A stretch of DNA of 64,000 nucleotides, taken from assembly GCF_002443255.2 (NCBI RefSeq), contig NW_019211455.1, positions 21,551,126 to 21,615,125 on the forward strand, read 5' to 3'. Positions within the stretch are counted from its first letter, which is position 1; each line of letters opens with the position of its first letter. Under the pieces are notes generated by a model. It was given only the letters and a program-made list of their open reading frames with translations, made no database searches and was not told where the DNA came from. Source of the DNA: Varroa destructor. Taxonomy: Eukaryota > Arthropoda > Arachnida > Mesostigmata > Varroidae. A program made the translations under genes and the position numbers. Of this stretch, positions 25,965 through 37,017 are shown in pieces.

Positions 25965-26285
25965 ATGGGCTCTCTGTATTTCGAGCTTTCCCTCCGGTAT
26001 CTCCGTTTGGCGTTCTGCTAGTCGGCTGATTCCCAGCACGAAACGAAGTTTGTCTTCGCCTGGGTTCGAACGTAGACTACAACGTGCCTCTAAGATGAGA
26101 CGGTAAACATGTTACGCAAGAAGGTATCATGAAAGCTCTGTGTCAAGGGCTAGCAGCCATAAAGCAGCCTGAGGAACCTCTGTAAAATTTAACACAAAAG
26201 AAACTCAGAGACATAGACCGTCCCTAAGTTTAGCAAGTAAACACGTTGTCCACTGCGCTATCACGGGGACGCCTGTTCCTATATT
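25965..26285 (-). repeat. SINE-like element, copy 2 (with tRNA-like head)
   Basis: Read on the minus strand, it starts with a tRNA-like 5' part, GTCCCCGTGATAGCGCAGTG, containing a good RNA polymerase III A-box (TAGCGCAGTGG). A GTTCGAACCC B-box-like block follows about 200 bases later, which is further than in a tRNA. The conserved tail follows (TTTCGTGCTGGGAATC..., GGAGATACCGGAGGGAAAG, CTCGAAATACAGAGAG). The tail is shared with the other copies. Confidence 0.5.
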
Positions 26286-27540
26286 TAAACCTATGTCTTG
26301 ACGCTGAGAAGTGAGGCAGGAGTATTATCAGGTACACTTCGTTCTCATTAATAAAGCTGCGTAAACGATGAAACAGCGCTGCCGTCTTCACAACACGTTT
26401 GAAAAGCAGCCACGAGCATTGTCGTACATAGTTCAGTAGTAACATAGTAATACTAGTAGAAACATAGTAATGCAATTTTTCACCTTAGTAAGTAAACAAT
26501 GAATCATTCTTATAGCAAAACTCAGTGTCCCAATCAAGCTAACATATATACACTTTCAAGTGCGAATTTTACGTCTGCTGGCTCGGCCACGGCTATAGTC
26601 GGCGTTACAGAAGAACAGATGATAAACAAAACTGGACGCTACTAAGAGGCTTCAGATCGTAGTCGACGTGGTGGGCTAGCGTCCTGTTAGATTGTTTTGT
26701 GTAAAATTTGTTTCCAGCGTTGTTGAACTGTTTGACGAAGTATTAATGTGCCGAATATTTTCGAAAGACTAATGAAAATTTGCCTCGAACGCAACACGAT
26801 CATAGCAAATCAAATATGCTTGTATTCATTAACGAGGTTAAAAAAAATGAACACATGGCATGCGTCTGCCGAGTACGGATGTAAGAAAGGCCACAGAAAG
26901 TTCGACTTGTTTTTCCCTCTTTAACACGTCAGGATCTTACGTCTCATTAGCTATAGAGAATACGAAACATGCAATTAATTTATTGGCGATACAAATGGGC
27001 TCATTCAAATTGGTAAATTGGGATCAAGTGCACTTCAGCTTACTAATCATTGTACAATCTTAAAAGTGCTGACGCCTATGACTGGTGGGAGCCTGATAGG
27101 ATACCTGATCGAATCTGTCGTCTGCAACAGAAACTTCTTCTGCGTAGCATCACTTCTCTATACATCGTCCTGTCTAGAAATTTTTGCTTTTTTGTAACTC
27201 AGAGCACGTGTCATTTTATGTGAAGTACTCAAGTTGCCAATAGGTAGAGCGAAGAGAAAAATTGACCAAGAAAATAAGTGGATCGAAGAGCACCGAAATG
27301 CATGGTGTTTATGAACATGTTAAGCTTAAGTAAATAATGATATCAAAATATTGTATTTGTTAGTCGGCGATGAAGAATAGTAATAAGGTCGAAAAAAATC
27401 TTTCATGAGCATTCGTTTTTTCGAGAACGAGTTGGAACAGCTGCACAGTAAGGACAAGGATAGCCTATCACTGATCGACTTTATTCCTTTGGCAATTATC
27501 GGCAAACTACGCAATAAGTCATAGCTCACTACAATAGTCA

Positions 27541-27542
<2 letters not shown>

Positions 27543-27578
<36 letters not shown>
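27543..27578. repeat. (AT)n microsatellite
   Basis: About 18 uninterrupted AT units. A 126-codon minus-strand frame across it (27326-27706) owes its length to the repeat. Confidence 0.95.
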
Positions 27579-28384
27579 CCTATGTATATTATCGCCAAAC
27601 TTGTAAAGCAAGGGTTGTGAAAATCTATAGGTGAGCATAGCATTTTTCGGCGGATAATAACATTCGTTTCTTGATATACATGTGTGTGATAATCAATTAT
27701 ACTCAAGTATTGGCCGTTGAATTGATAGTCAGATAATGTTCTTCATTAGCAAAACGGAGTGCATCAAAAGTGTTGTATATTTTTGTACCTGGGAGGCGTT
27801 TATACTATATAGTTCATCCTAAGAAATCCCTGTTTTTAAATAATGATGTCTCCCGTCGGCTAGTGAATGTTGGATGTTATCTTTCTTGATAACAAAATTG
27901 AAACAAGTAAGTCAATGAACAAACCCATACATAGATGTAATTCGATGCTCTTCATCAGTTTGCAGCCCTTCTATGCAACACTATTTGCCAGTTCGATTGA
28001 CTGCGCAATTGTGGAACAAGGGATTGTAGCGTAACTTTCTCGAATCGACAAATACAAGGCTGTTGTCGCCAGTAACGGATCTGCTGACCATACATTCAGA
28101 GAGAACAGAATCGGTGTATGAATTATTTTCAATGAAAGACAGAATGAAAACCTGCAGTTACGCTATGTATTACGATATGCTCGTTTGAAATCACTATTCT
28201 GGCTCAAAACAGATTACATGGTATTAGATTTTACAAAACTTCTAAAAACTAAACGTATGCTTTACAATAGAAACTGTCCAGATCTATTTGTAAGAGGTGA
28301 AGCCCCTTAGTTTTTTCCTTTTTATTAGAGTGTCTCAAGATCAAATAAATGCTAATCAAGTACGAAGTTCTAGAACACGCAAAG

Positions 28385-28440
28385 AAGGCGCGCTTCGGTA
28401 CGATACCGGACGTGAAAGTCGAAACATAGAAGGGAGTCTA
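28385..28440 (+). repeat. SINE-like repeat, copy 3 (short tail fragment)
   Basis: Only the 3' block is visible: GATACCGGACGTGAAAGTCG followed by AAACATAGAAGGGA. It matches the end of the copies at 26 kb and 61 kb. Confidence 0.35.
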
Positions 28441-29043
28441 TCAGCACCTAAGATGCCTTGAATTCTATGAAGTTTGCTTCCCATTGTATCATTCGTCGTT
28501 GTTAAACATCGAATAGAAGCCTCAGACATTCAAAAAGTATCTGAACTTAATCGAGCAGAGCTGATTTTAGAACTGCAGAGAAAACCTAAGCGTATACATT
28601 AGCTAGATTGTTGAGGTGTTGACATAGCATTATGCGTATGCTTCCACGCTAAGTCATTACAAGACTACAATTTATCTACGGAACTATGCTATGAAATTAT
28701 CTTACGCTGTTATCCTCTGGGTGCAACTGAGCAAAGTTTTTCAACTACAGATCTGCACATTGGTCATGGCATAATATAGTAAAGAACATTGCTCTTTCCT
28801 TACATTGACGCCCTATTCCTGAAAATAAAAATATCAATTCAACTTTCAATTACACATATCACCAATAATAACTATGATTAAGAATAAAGGTGACAAAAGT
28901 CGATGAAAAACGATTTTGAAAAAATTAATATTTCGTCAATACCCTGCAGTATTTATGAGATTATCATTAACTAATAATAAAAAGAAAGGAGACTTCGTAT
29001 CGTCATGGAACTGTCCTATTTGAATTTTTTCCGTTTTAGGCGA

Positions 29044-31353
29044 ATGGAGGAATGGAAACCACTGCTAGGGGCGGAGTCGTCCCTCAATCCCCTAGTTTTT
29101 GATGCACCGCCTATGGCAGCTCCTCCATCCTACAGCGAAATCCAGCACGAAATAGCCGGAATGGGTATTCCCGACCCTACGTCAGATATCATTATGTGTG
29201 AAGTTTGCAACTACCCTATTAATCGATCCGGAGCGGAGCGCAAAAAAGTAATTATGTGTCCGCGTTGCCAAGAAGCGACTGTAAGTATGCATATCACTAG
29301 CTGCTGCATCATAGTTCGAATAATAGCAATAATAATAATAATATACATGGACTTTGTATGTAAGCAGAAATTAGTGCAAAGATTAATTGTAATATTTATG
29401 TGCCGTAGTATATAAAATTGGCCTGGGCATGTTCGCTCATTTGTACAGACGATATTGATAAGCTCTGCATTTTTTTTACTTTGCTGGCTTAGACAGCTTG
29501 TCGCAGTTTGACAGGCTATGTATCATCATCATTATTTACTGTTATTTAAAAATTTCCAGGCATTAGGTGAGCCTGAGAAGGGAAAACGGTATCTCCGCTG
29601 TCCAGACTGTAAATGTCTGCTCATCGTGCGGACTAATTGCAAGCAAACCATTTGTCCGAGAGAAAACTGGTATGAAAACTATTAGAATACTGATATTTTT
29701 CAATTCTCTTCTGCTTTTGTTGTCGTGTGTGTGATGTTAATCATTAAGCAGATCAAGCAATATCGACTTTTCAGAATGTTACATACTCAGAGGCGTGCAT
29801 AATAGAATATTCGTTGGACCGAGGTTTCGAGGATTTCACAGGTTTTAAAAAACAGAGATAGAAGTAACTAAGATCAATGGATTCCTGTTATATGTAGTTG
29901 ATTATCAAACGTATCATCTAATTTAATTAGCAAGAGACGACATTTCATCTCAAGATAGTTTCTTGCCATTTTCAGTCAGTACGCCCGAGTGTTGTCGCAC
30001 AATAAGATCTTGAATACACGCGTCTAAATCAAAATTTAAATATATGCAATGCCAACATTTTGTCCCTATTACGTGCCAAAATAGTTTCTCCTTCTAACAG
30101 TTTTTTCCTAATCGTTTGAACTGTCGTAAACAGGTTCGTGAATTCGACGTTTAGTAGTTGTTTCACCACCGGGTGCGCCGCAAGGAGAATTAAAATAATT
30201 AAATACCTGTTATTTACTATAGCCATTCTAGCTCGAGGCAAGAGTACTCGGTCAGAAAGGAATAGCTTTTCATCAACTCTATTTCGTTACAATTTTCAGT
30301 AAACTTGAAATTGATGTTAAAACTGGAAAGCCTGCTCGAGACAGAACTTCAGCATCGGCATTTAATACGCCCACACAAAGAAATAATCAAGAACCACAGT
30401 ACCGCATCGTGTGTGGATACTGCCACGGCGCGTTTGTGCAGGTAAACTGATGGACAGGCAGAACGCTTCATCTAGTTCGCGAAGGTCTTATAAAATTCTG
30501 CCAGCAGAATAGCAATAATAATTTTTCGAACTGTGTAAACAGCTATTCATTTGATGAAAAGATAACATACTCTTTTTTTTGTAAGCGCAAATTTGAATAG
30601 TTGCGAAGTCGACCTATTCAATCAACGATTTCAGCTAAGTGACACACGTGTATAACTAACCCCAGTGATGTGACATAAATAATACGTAATTAGCTTTTTT
30701 TGTAACTGTTGGTTGCAGTGATAAATTTATGGTCGATTCATAGATAGACTCGATCAAGAATTCGAGCATTTACGATTGTAGTGTCTCCAATATAAAATAA
30801 AGCTTTTTTTATTCAAATACAAAAACTGTATGCTTACGAAAATCAGCTACCGTATAGCAATTTACCAAATGATGTTACTGTTTACTTGTTCTTCTATGTC
30901 TTTATGCCTACTATGTGCTTTTTATAGAGTGTATTGCCTGCAAAAAGGCTTCAGTGTCCCCTCTGCCGAAAAAAGTCTCATATCGGAGAAGGATCGGGGC
31001 ATCGTTCAGCGGCCTGTTATACTGGGCTGGGTTTAGCATGCATCGTCATATGTATAGCTTTTATGGCCACAACAATGGGGTTGCGGCATAATGCAGGCTA
31101 TTGGTATATGTATACGAGTAAGTCATTATTTCTTCTATTTAATTTTTTCATAGCAATAACGCATAGCATAAATATGACAACTAGAGAATTGCACTCCAGA
31201 GATAATTTAAAAAACTTTTTTTCTCAACGGCTTTTCGTTGCCTTTGTCTTTATTTTAGTTCTGTTACTTGCAGCTACTGGATTAATCGTGGTGGGCCTAT
31301 GGAATCTATGTATGAGGCATAGTACTCTGCAAATAACAAATTTTGCAGTGTGA
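29044..31353 (+). CDS. PIP4P: PIP4P/TMEM55 family lysosomal membrane protein
   Basis: Five exons join in perfect phase: 29044-29280, 29560-29669, 30300-30441, 30928-31117 and 31259-31353. They give 257 residues, the length I recall for human PIP4P2/TMEM55A. The start is taken as MEEWKPLLG because a splice acceptor (ttttag) sits four bases upstream; the in-frame ATG at 29005 would then be intronic. Features in order: a PPSY motif, cysteine pairs of zinc-ribbon type (MCEVCNYPI, MCPRCQEA, CPDCKC, CPRENC, CGYCHGAF, CPLCRKKSHIG), then two membrane helices (LGLACIVICIAFMATTMGL and ILLLAATGLIVVGLW) and an NFAV end. The family is reported to dephosphorylate PI(4,5)P2 at position 4 in late endosomes/lysosomes, and TMEM55B recruits JIP4 for lysosome movement. 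The expected CX5R catalytic motif (human CKVTSQR) reads VRTNCKQ here. Confidence 0.93.
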
Positions 31354-34165
31354 TATTATCACAGGAAATGTGGAACACCGAAAAAGAAAAAAGAATAACT
31401 TCACTATGAATTTCGAATGATATTGTACGATATTCGCTCCTCTGTATCGTACCACATACATTAACCTTAAACTGTATTGTGTCTAGTAACTTAGTGGAAT
31501 CTAACTGGTAACATGTAGGTTTTGCTTACAATCGGCAGCCGTATGTAACGAATAATGTTAGGAGCAATCTAACAGTGCTAGACAAAGGCTTTGTGGTACA
31601 TTTGTGAAAATATAAGACGTAAATATAATAATCAGGAAAGGAGGAAAGGAGCATAAAGCTTGCACAACAGCGTGATAATGTAATAAGAACAGTTATTTTT
31701 GCGTTTAACGCAAACGAACGGGCAAGTGCAAAAGAAATAATGGTGTTAATTTGTGTGGCTTTATTAACGCAAATGCGGCAGAAAGCAAACGGTGTAATCG
31801 GCCAGGTTGAAGCAGAAGGAAAAACATTTATTGACCAAAACACGTTGCTTGTTGTTTGTTTTGAATTTAAAAATTATGATGCGGCAACAGAGCATGGTTA
31901 CACGGTTCACACATATTCATATGAGAAATTATTTATTTTCGCGATGCACTCCTATTTATTGCAAATGAAGGGTCCTATCACATAAAGTAGCAGTTTATAT
32001 TCTTGTGTATTTATTTATTCACCGTACATAAATTTCAGCTAAGATAGTCCGACTACTGACGTAGTATAGAGTATCTTGCATAGCTTAAAAAGAGAGATAC
32101 TTATTATAAATTATTTGTAGATCTCGACGAAGCTTTTATGTACTCACTTTACCGTCATATATATTACGTTGCTAGCAGCATCTTTACAATAATTTGTATT
32201 TTTGTATATTGTATATTGTAAGGATGTTACTGTTATGCTTTATCCGTTTGTTTTCTGTGAACATACTGTGACATATTCGTAACGGGTTGCTTTAACTTCG
32301 TTTTTTACCAACCCCTATTCATATCTGTGGATTCCTCTGTCCATTCCAATATATACACGTAGTTATATAGTTTAAGCAAAACCTCTATTACTGTGTTCGT
32401 TACAAGTAAATTTGGAATCGTATGCTTTTCACTATAAGTCCTCTGACTAATCAATGCGGATTAAATGTATGTACAAAAAGTTTTGAATGGAAGTTTAGCA
32501 GGTAACTAAATATTGCACGTGGACTTATGATATCGTTTGCATTATCTCCAACACTTAGTTGAATAACTTAGTTGAAGCCTCCATGTAACAATGTTTTCTA
32601 ACGTAGCGTTTAATCGAATCTAATCAATGAATTTCTCGTTGAGCTTGTTCTGAAGATAAGTATACATATCTCTACACAGATACGACAGGTGACATATTTG
32701 ATGGATTTTGACCGCCAACTGCTTGTAGTTATGCATGGGATTGACCGACTTACTTGGTTACGGGCAGGTTTAGATTTGAATTAAACCAACATTAAGATTG
32801 GAGATAAAAATAGTCAACTTAGGTCATACACAGCTTAAAACCATCAAGTTCCATAAATATACTTATAGGAGTTCGCTAGTTTGGCTTTTAAGTTAATAAT
32901 ATCATGTATACTAATGTTAGAAAAGGCAAAACGTGTAACCTAAAACTATATAGAGTAGTCAGTATAATGTACTTTAAAAGCTAATTTGAGTGAAGTGTTT
33001 TTGTTCGGAAGGAAAACTAACTTGCGAAAATTATAGGTTAAGATATAGGCTGTCGCAAAATTAGGTAACCCCAAAAAGGACGAGGGGTCCCGAAAGGTCG
33101 TTGTATACACAGCGGAATTTTGTTGGAAACTCTGCCAAAAAAAATAAAACAACTGAGTCCACTTTTTAAAAAAAAAAGTACAATAGAGAAAATTAGTACA
33201 ATAGAGAGAAGATTTGAGAACGCTTGATGGTGTAAGCACGTGTTGGTTACTGGGAGATACAGACACTCTGTGAACCTAAAGCTGACGCACCAAAATGCAT
33301 TTCGCTCTTCTCAACAAAATTGCTAACATCTTATGTATTTCGGTTATGACAAGAAAAGGATCCTGAAAAAAGGATGTTTCAGACCTTAGGTTTAAATTGA
33401 AGCAATCATTCTCACTCAACTTTACAAACGTAACCTTATCCGTTGTACAAGTTATTCAGAAATATACGCTTCGAATTTGCTCCCTACAAATTACAGGTAT
33501 ATTGGAAACTTATTTAAAAGCCCCTTGAAACACTCATTATGTCGCGTTTCACTCCCTCACTCGCAGCGGTCAGGTATAAAACAGCAGCGCTTTTACAAAA
33601 ATTAGTGGCATCTTTATAATGATCCGACAAAGACAAAGGTTGCTAAGGGCATATGTGACGCGCCCGTCGGAAGCAAACTTTGTTCCTAAACACGTTCCAA
33701 TATATGTGACTACCATTTCTACAGCAGGAAAAGATCATCTGCATACATTTTACAGAAAAAAGCGATGAGGAGATAGTAGTTGTCCTTAACTGTTCGACTT
33801 TTCAGTAGTGTGTGTACGTGTACTATCCAGTATTTATAGGACAGGCGAATGTCTACACGTAAGCTTCCATATTCGTACGGGAAATAACAAAAATACACAT
33901 ACATTCATCTAGCAATCACTCGTAAGTATCCAGAGACGAGGTAGACATTCACCTGTATGCACTCGATCATTTAATATTTCGTTAGAATCTAGTCTCTACT
34001 TGCTTCCGCGTGCGGCTCTTTTTTACTAAACTACGTCTAGTAGACTCGCATTCCCTGTACGCAGGTTCTTTAACGTAGCTTCACATTAAATTTACATCGG
34101 CAGCGTAGAAAATAATTTCCCGCGGAAGAATGAGATATACGGTAAAGTCTGACTGCACGTTCTTG
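31354..34165. other. Intergenic, no gene seen
   Basis: AT-rich DNA between two convergent genes. Open frames (31526-31843, 31740-31985, 32946-33266) have no coding character. A small direct repeat of AGTACAATAGAGA occurs at about 33176-33207. Confidence 0.5.
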
Positions 34166-37017
34166 CTATAGTGGCAGACGTACAACAGACACACTGACAT
34201 GTTTTAACTCGTATTTGGTCCAGTACTTCAACTCATGTTGAGGAACGGCTGGCATTTGTAGCGGTAGACGAATCATGTTGATTTCGTCTTCTTTTTTGAT
34301 TTTTTTCTCAACCGTACTGTTTGTGGGTTTACAGTTGTTTGCCGTAGCTGGTTTTGAAGAAGGTTTTGTCTTTGAAACAAGTGCGGACTTCGGACGGACC
34401 TATAAAAAATGCAACAGAAAAATAGCTTTTTATCTACAAATGTTTAACTAGGCCAAATATACCCAATGGACTATCTGCAAAGCCGGTCTTTCTATTTATA
34501 TATGTTCAATATGGCGACAAAACATGATGCAAACGACATGGATAAGGTCCATACATTAGAAAAAATCAAAACTTTTCCACAGACTGCAGCGCTGTGAAAC
34601 TTCATTGCCGTTATAAGCGCGGTAGAGAGACGCGTACAGCTGGTGATTTGCTGGCTATTACAAGCCACCAAGTTTACGTACCCATTCCGTCTCGATATAC
34701 CCGTATAGAAAGTCGGATGAAGAACAAAAGTATCAATCATGCAGCATTCAATCTTGTTTTGCAGTTTTTCGTCTAATACTCCATAATGCCTGTAATTGAC
34801 GTCTTTTACGAACAATAATCGGATTATTTGCTACAGGCATAAACACGTGCCTTCCTGTGACCATATGTACGTCTATTCGCATGCAGAAAGCCTCTCAACA
34901 AATAAGCAAGAAATAAATCAACCATGGTGTAAACTACCCTAACTAGTAAACAACCCCAATTTACCTGGAGTATATCAACGAGGCGAACATGGGCCTGTCT
35001 TGTGAGACCTGTAGCTGGCGTCTGTGTCTTTTCTGCTTTTGGCGTTGATTGTGGCTTCCGAGAAGCCCTGCAACTCTTTAGCAACGATACGTTGTTACGC
35101 GTACCAGAGTTGAAAACACCGTTGTTTTTCACTAATGTGTCATTTTTATCTTTTTGCGCTCCTGTTACGGTTTGACCTGATCGATTTTGAGTGCGTTGGG
35201 TTTCATTGCGCTCCCTGATGAACGGAATTGTCCGCTGCAGACTATGTTTCGAAAAATCTTCACCGTTCGATTCCGATGGTAAGCGTAAATCCTGAGTCTG
35301 ACCTGTTCTATGCACTACACCGCTATTCGCCACCGCATCTGGTAACGGTGGTTTGTGGTCGGTTTTTCTACGGATTGGCAACAGCGGGCCAGTTACAGAA
35401 AACGTTTTACTTGCTCTTGAAGGCTTGTTCTGGTTTTCTTGGACCTCTTGCAGTTGTTCATGTCGTTCTGGCTTTACTAGCTGTTTCTTATCCGGGGCAG
35501 TGGCGTTTGCTTGTCTCGAGCAGCGCATAGCCTTCCTAATTTGTTTTGTCCTCCGCTGAGCTGTCGGCATTTCCTTGTCGTCTCCACTAATGTCGCGCGT
35601 TTGTGAGAACAGCAATTTCATTCGTCGACAAGACTGAATTCTAGTGGCATTCAAGTCTTTTCCGTTAACACTAGTTGTTATCAATTCCGAGGTATCAACG
35701 GATTCTTCCTTTACTTTCGCTTTCCTCCATCCGACTTCGGCCCTTTTTCTGCTTTGGAGATCACGACGTTGGGGTACCAGAGACGACTTTTTACTCTAAA
35801 TAAAAACAGAAATGTTTATGAAATTCAAGTTAATTAAAGATGAGCCAGAATAATGAGCTTTCAAAAGGTGACTCCGTTTACTTAGAGGCGCCTTTGTTTA
35901 TGGTGAAGATAATGCTCCAACGTGTTCTGTGAAGGATGTGTGCAAGGGATGAGATATAGAGCTCACCGTAGATTCTTCGAGTCGAACTAGAACAACCCTT
36001 GCCTCGTTGCGCCCATTCAATTTTGAGTCGTTACGAAATTCACCCAAAAGATCCGCTTCCGCAAAGTCCTTTAAAACGACCTGCAAAGAGTAAGCGGATT
36101 AGGAAAAGCCGGCTAAGGCCACGTTTATTTTTTGCTTGTTCGTGAAAATGAAGAGATGTTATTTGCTACAAATGTATGCCGAAATAAATAAGCATCCTGC
36201 GTAGTTTATAAACAATTTGCGTACTATTACAATAGAATCAAAAGCGAATACAACAAAGCGAGAAAGCCAGCGCTCTGTCAACGAGTAATTGCGAGGATGT
36301 AGCAAATACGATAATTTTCTATTTTATGGAAGTCTTGATTTCTACAAAGAAATTTTGAAACACAAGGGAACAACAATTTACAGGTAATAGTTAGCTTGGC
36401 CAAGTAGAAATACCAATAATGTGCAAAGAGACAAAAAAACTTTTCCTATACCTTGTAGTGGTACGGTTCATGAACATTTTAAGACGTTCTATGTCATCCA
36501 TGTACTTCATAAGCGACTTGTTTACCTGAGACGCTCCGCATGGGACACCATCTCCATTCAGTTGAATGTCGTTAGTTGAACTGGCTCTATGCTCATACCC
36601 AATCAAGGTGTAATGCTTGTCGAAATTTAAGCGCGATTTCTTAAGTTCCGGTGGTCGGATCGGTGACAGTACTTGTAAGCCACTTGCAGTGCACAAAGCC
36701 ACTTCACTGCTTTGCCGCCGACGGTGTTTCAAAATAGCGCCTGTTGGCGTTGAAGAGGCCTTCGGTGGAAAATTTGGAATTTTACCAAACTTCGGCGGAG
36801 TACGCAACAAAGAGGCTGCTTGATTTTGTAGTTCCGCTCCTAAGTCAGCATTTAACGGACCGTTTCGTTTTGATGAGTACCATGTCAGTCTCGATGGATA
36901 GGAAAACAACAAATTGCAGGTGGTAACAGAAGCCAAGGGTGAAGTGGGTGTAATGGTACCTTTAGTATTATGTTGCATGCGTGCACCGACCAGGCTCCCG
37001 TTACGATATTTCGCCAT
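34166..37017 (-). CDS. Unrecognised basic, Ser/Thr-rich protein (556 residues)
   Basis: Not recognised. Four minus-strand exons, all joined in phase 0: 37017-36526 (ATG), 36080-35967, 35795-34965 and 34399-34166 (TAG). The protein starts MAKYRNGSLVGARM and is basic, rich in Ser, Thr, Lys and Arg, with no signal peptide or membrane helix, so a nuclear or cytoskeletal role is plausible. Exon 1 holds TPPKFGKIPNFPPKASSTP, then GAILKHRRR, then LSPIRPPELKKSRLNFD. The GAILK/RLNF pair loosely resembles the SILK plus RVxF motifs of PP1-binding proteins, and the many TP/SP sites suit a mitotic CDK substrate; both are weak inferences. The last exon ends with a better-folded-looking segment, PQHELKYWTKYELKHVSVSV. 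The whole gene looks fast-evolving. Exon structure is well supported by phase. Confidence 0.7.

Larger units (their letters stand above)
21073..29043. other. Gene-poor AT-rich stretch
   Basis: No gene supported. It holds two SINE-like copies (near 26.0 and 28.4 kb), an AT microsatellite, a degenerate duplicated stretch at about 23.6-24.35 kb, and a short open island at 24.6-24.85 kb described in the findings. Confidence 0.5.

Noticed and set aside
26230..26285. tRNA gene on the minus strand
   Set aside because: Only the 5' part with an A-box resembles a tRNA; the B-box is about 200 bases away and no cloverleaf forms. It is treated as the head of a SINE.
27326..27706. 126-codon minus-strand open frame
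   Set aside because: It runs through an AT microsatellite that encodes an Ile/Tyr repeat without stops; its length is an artefact.
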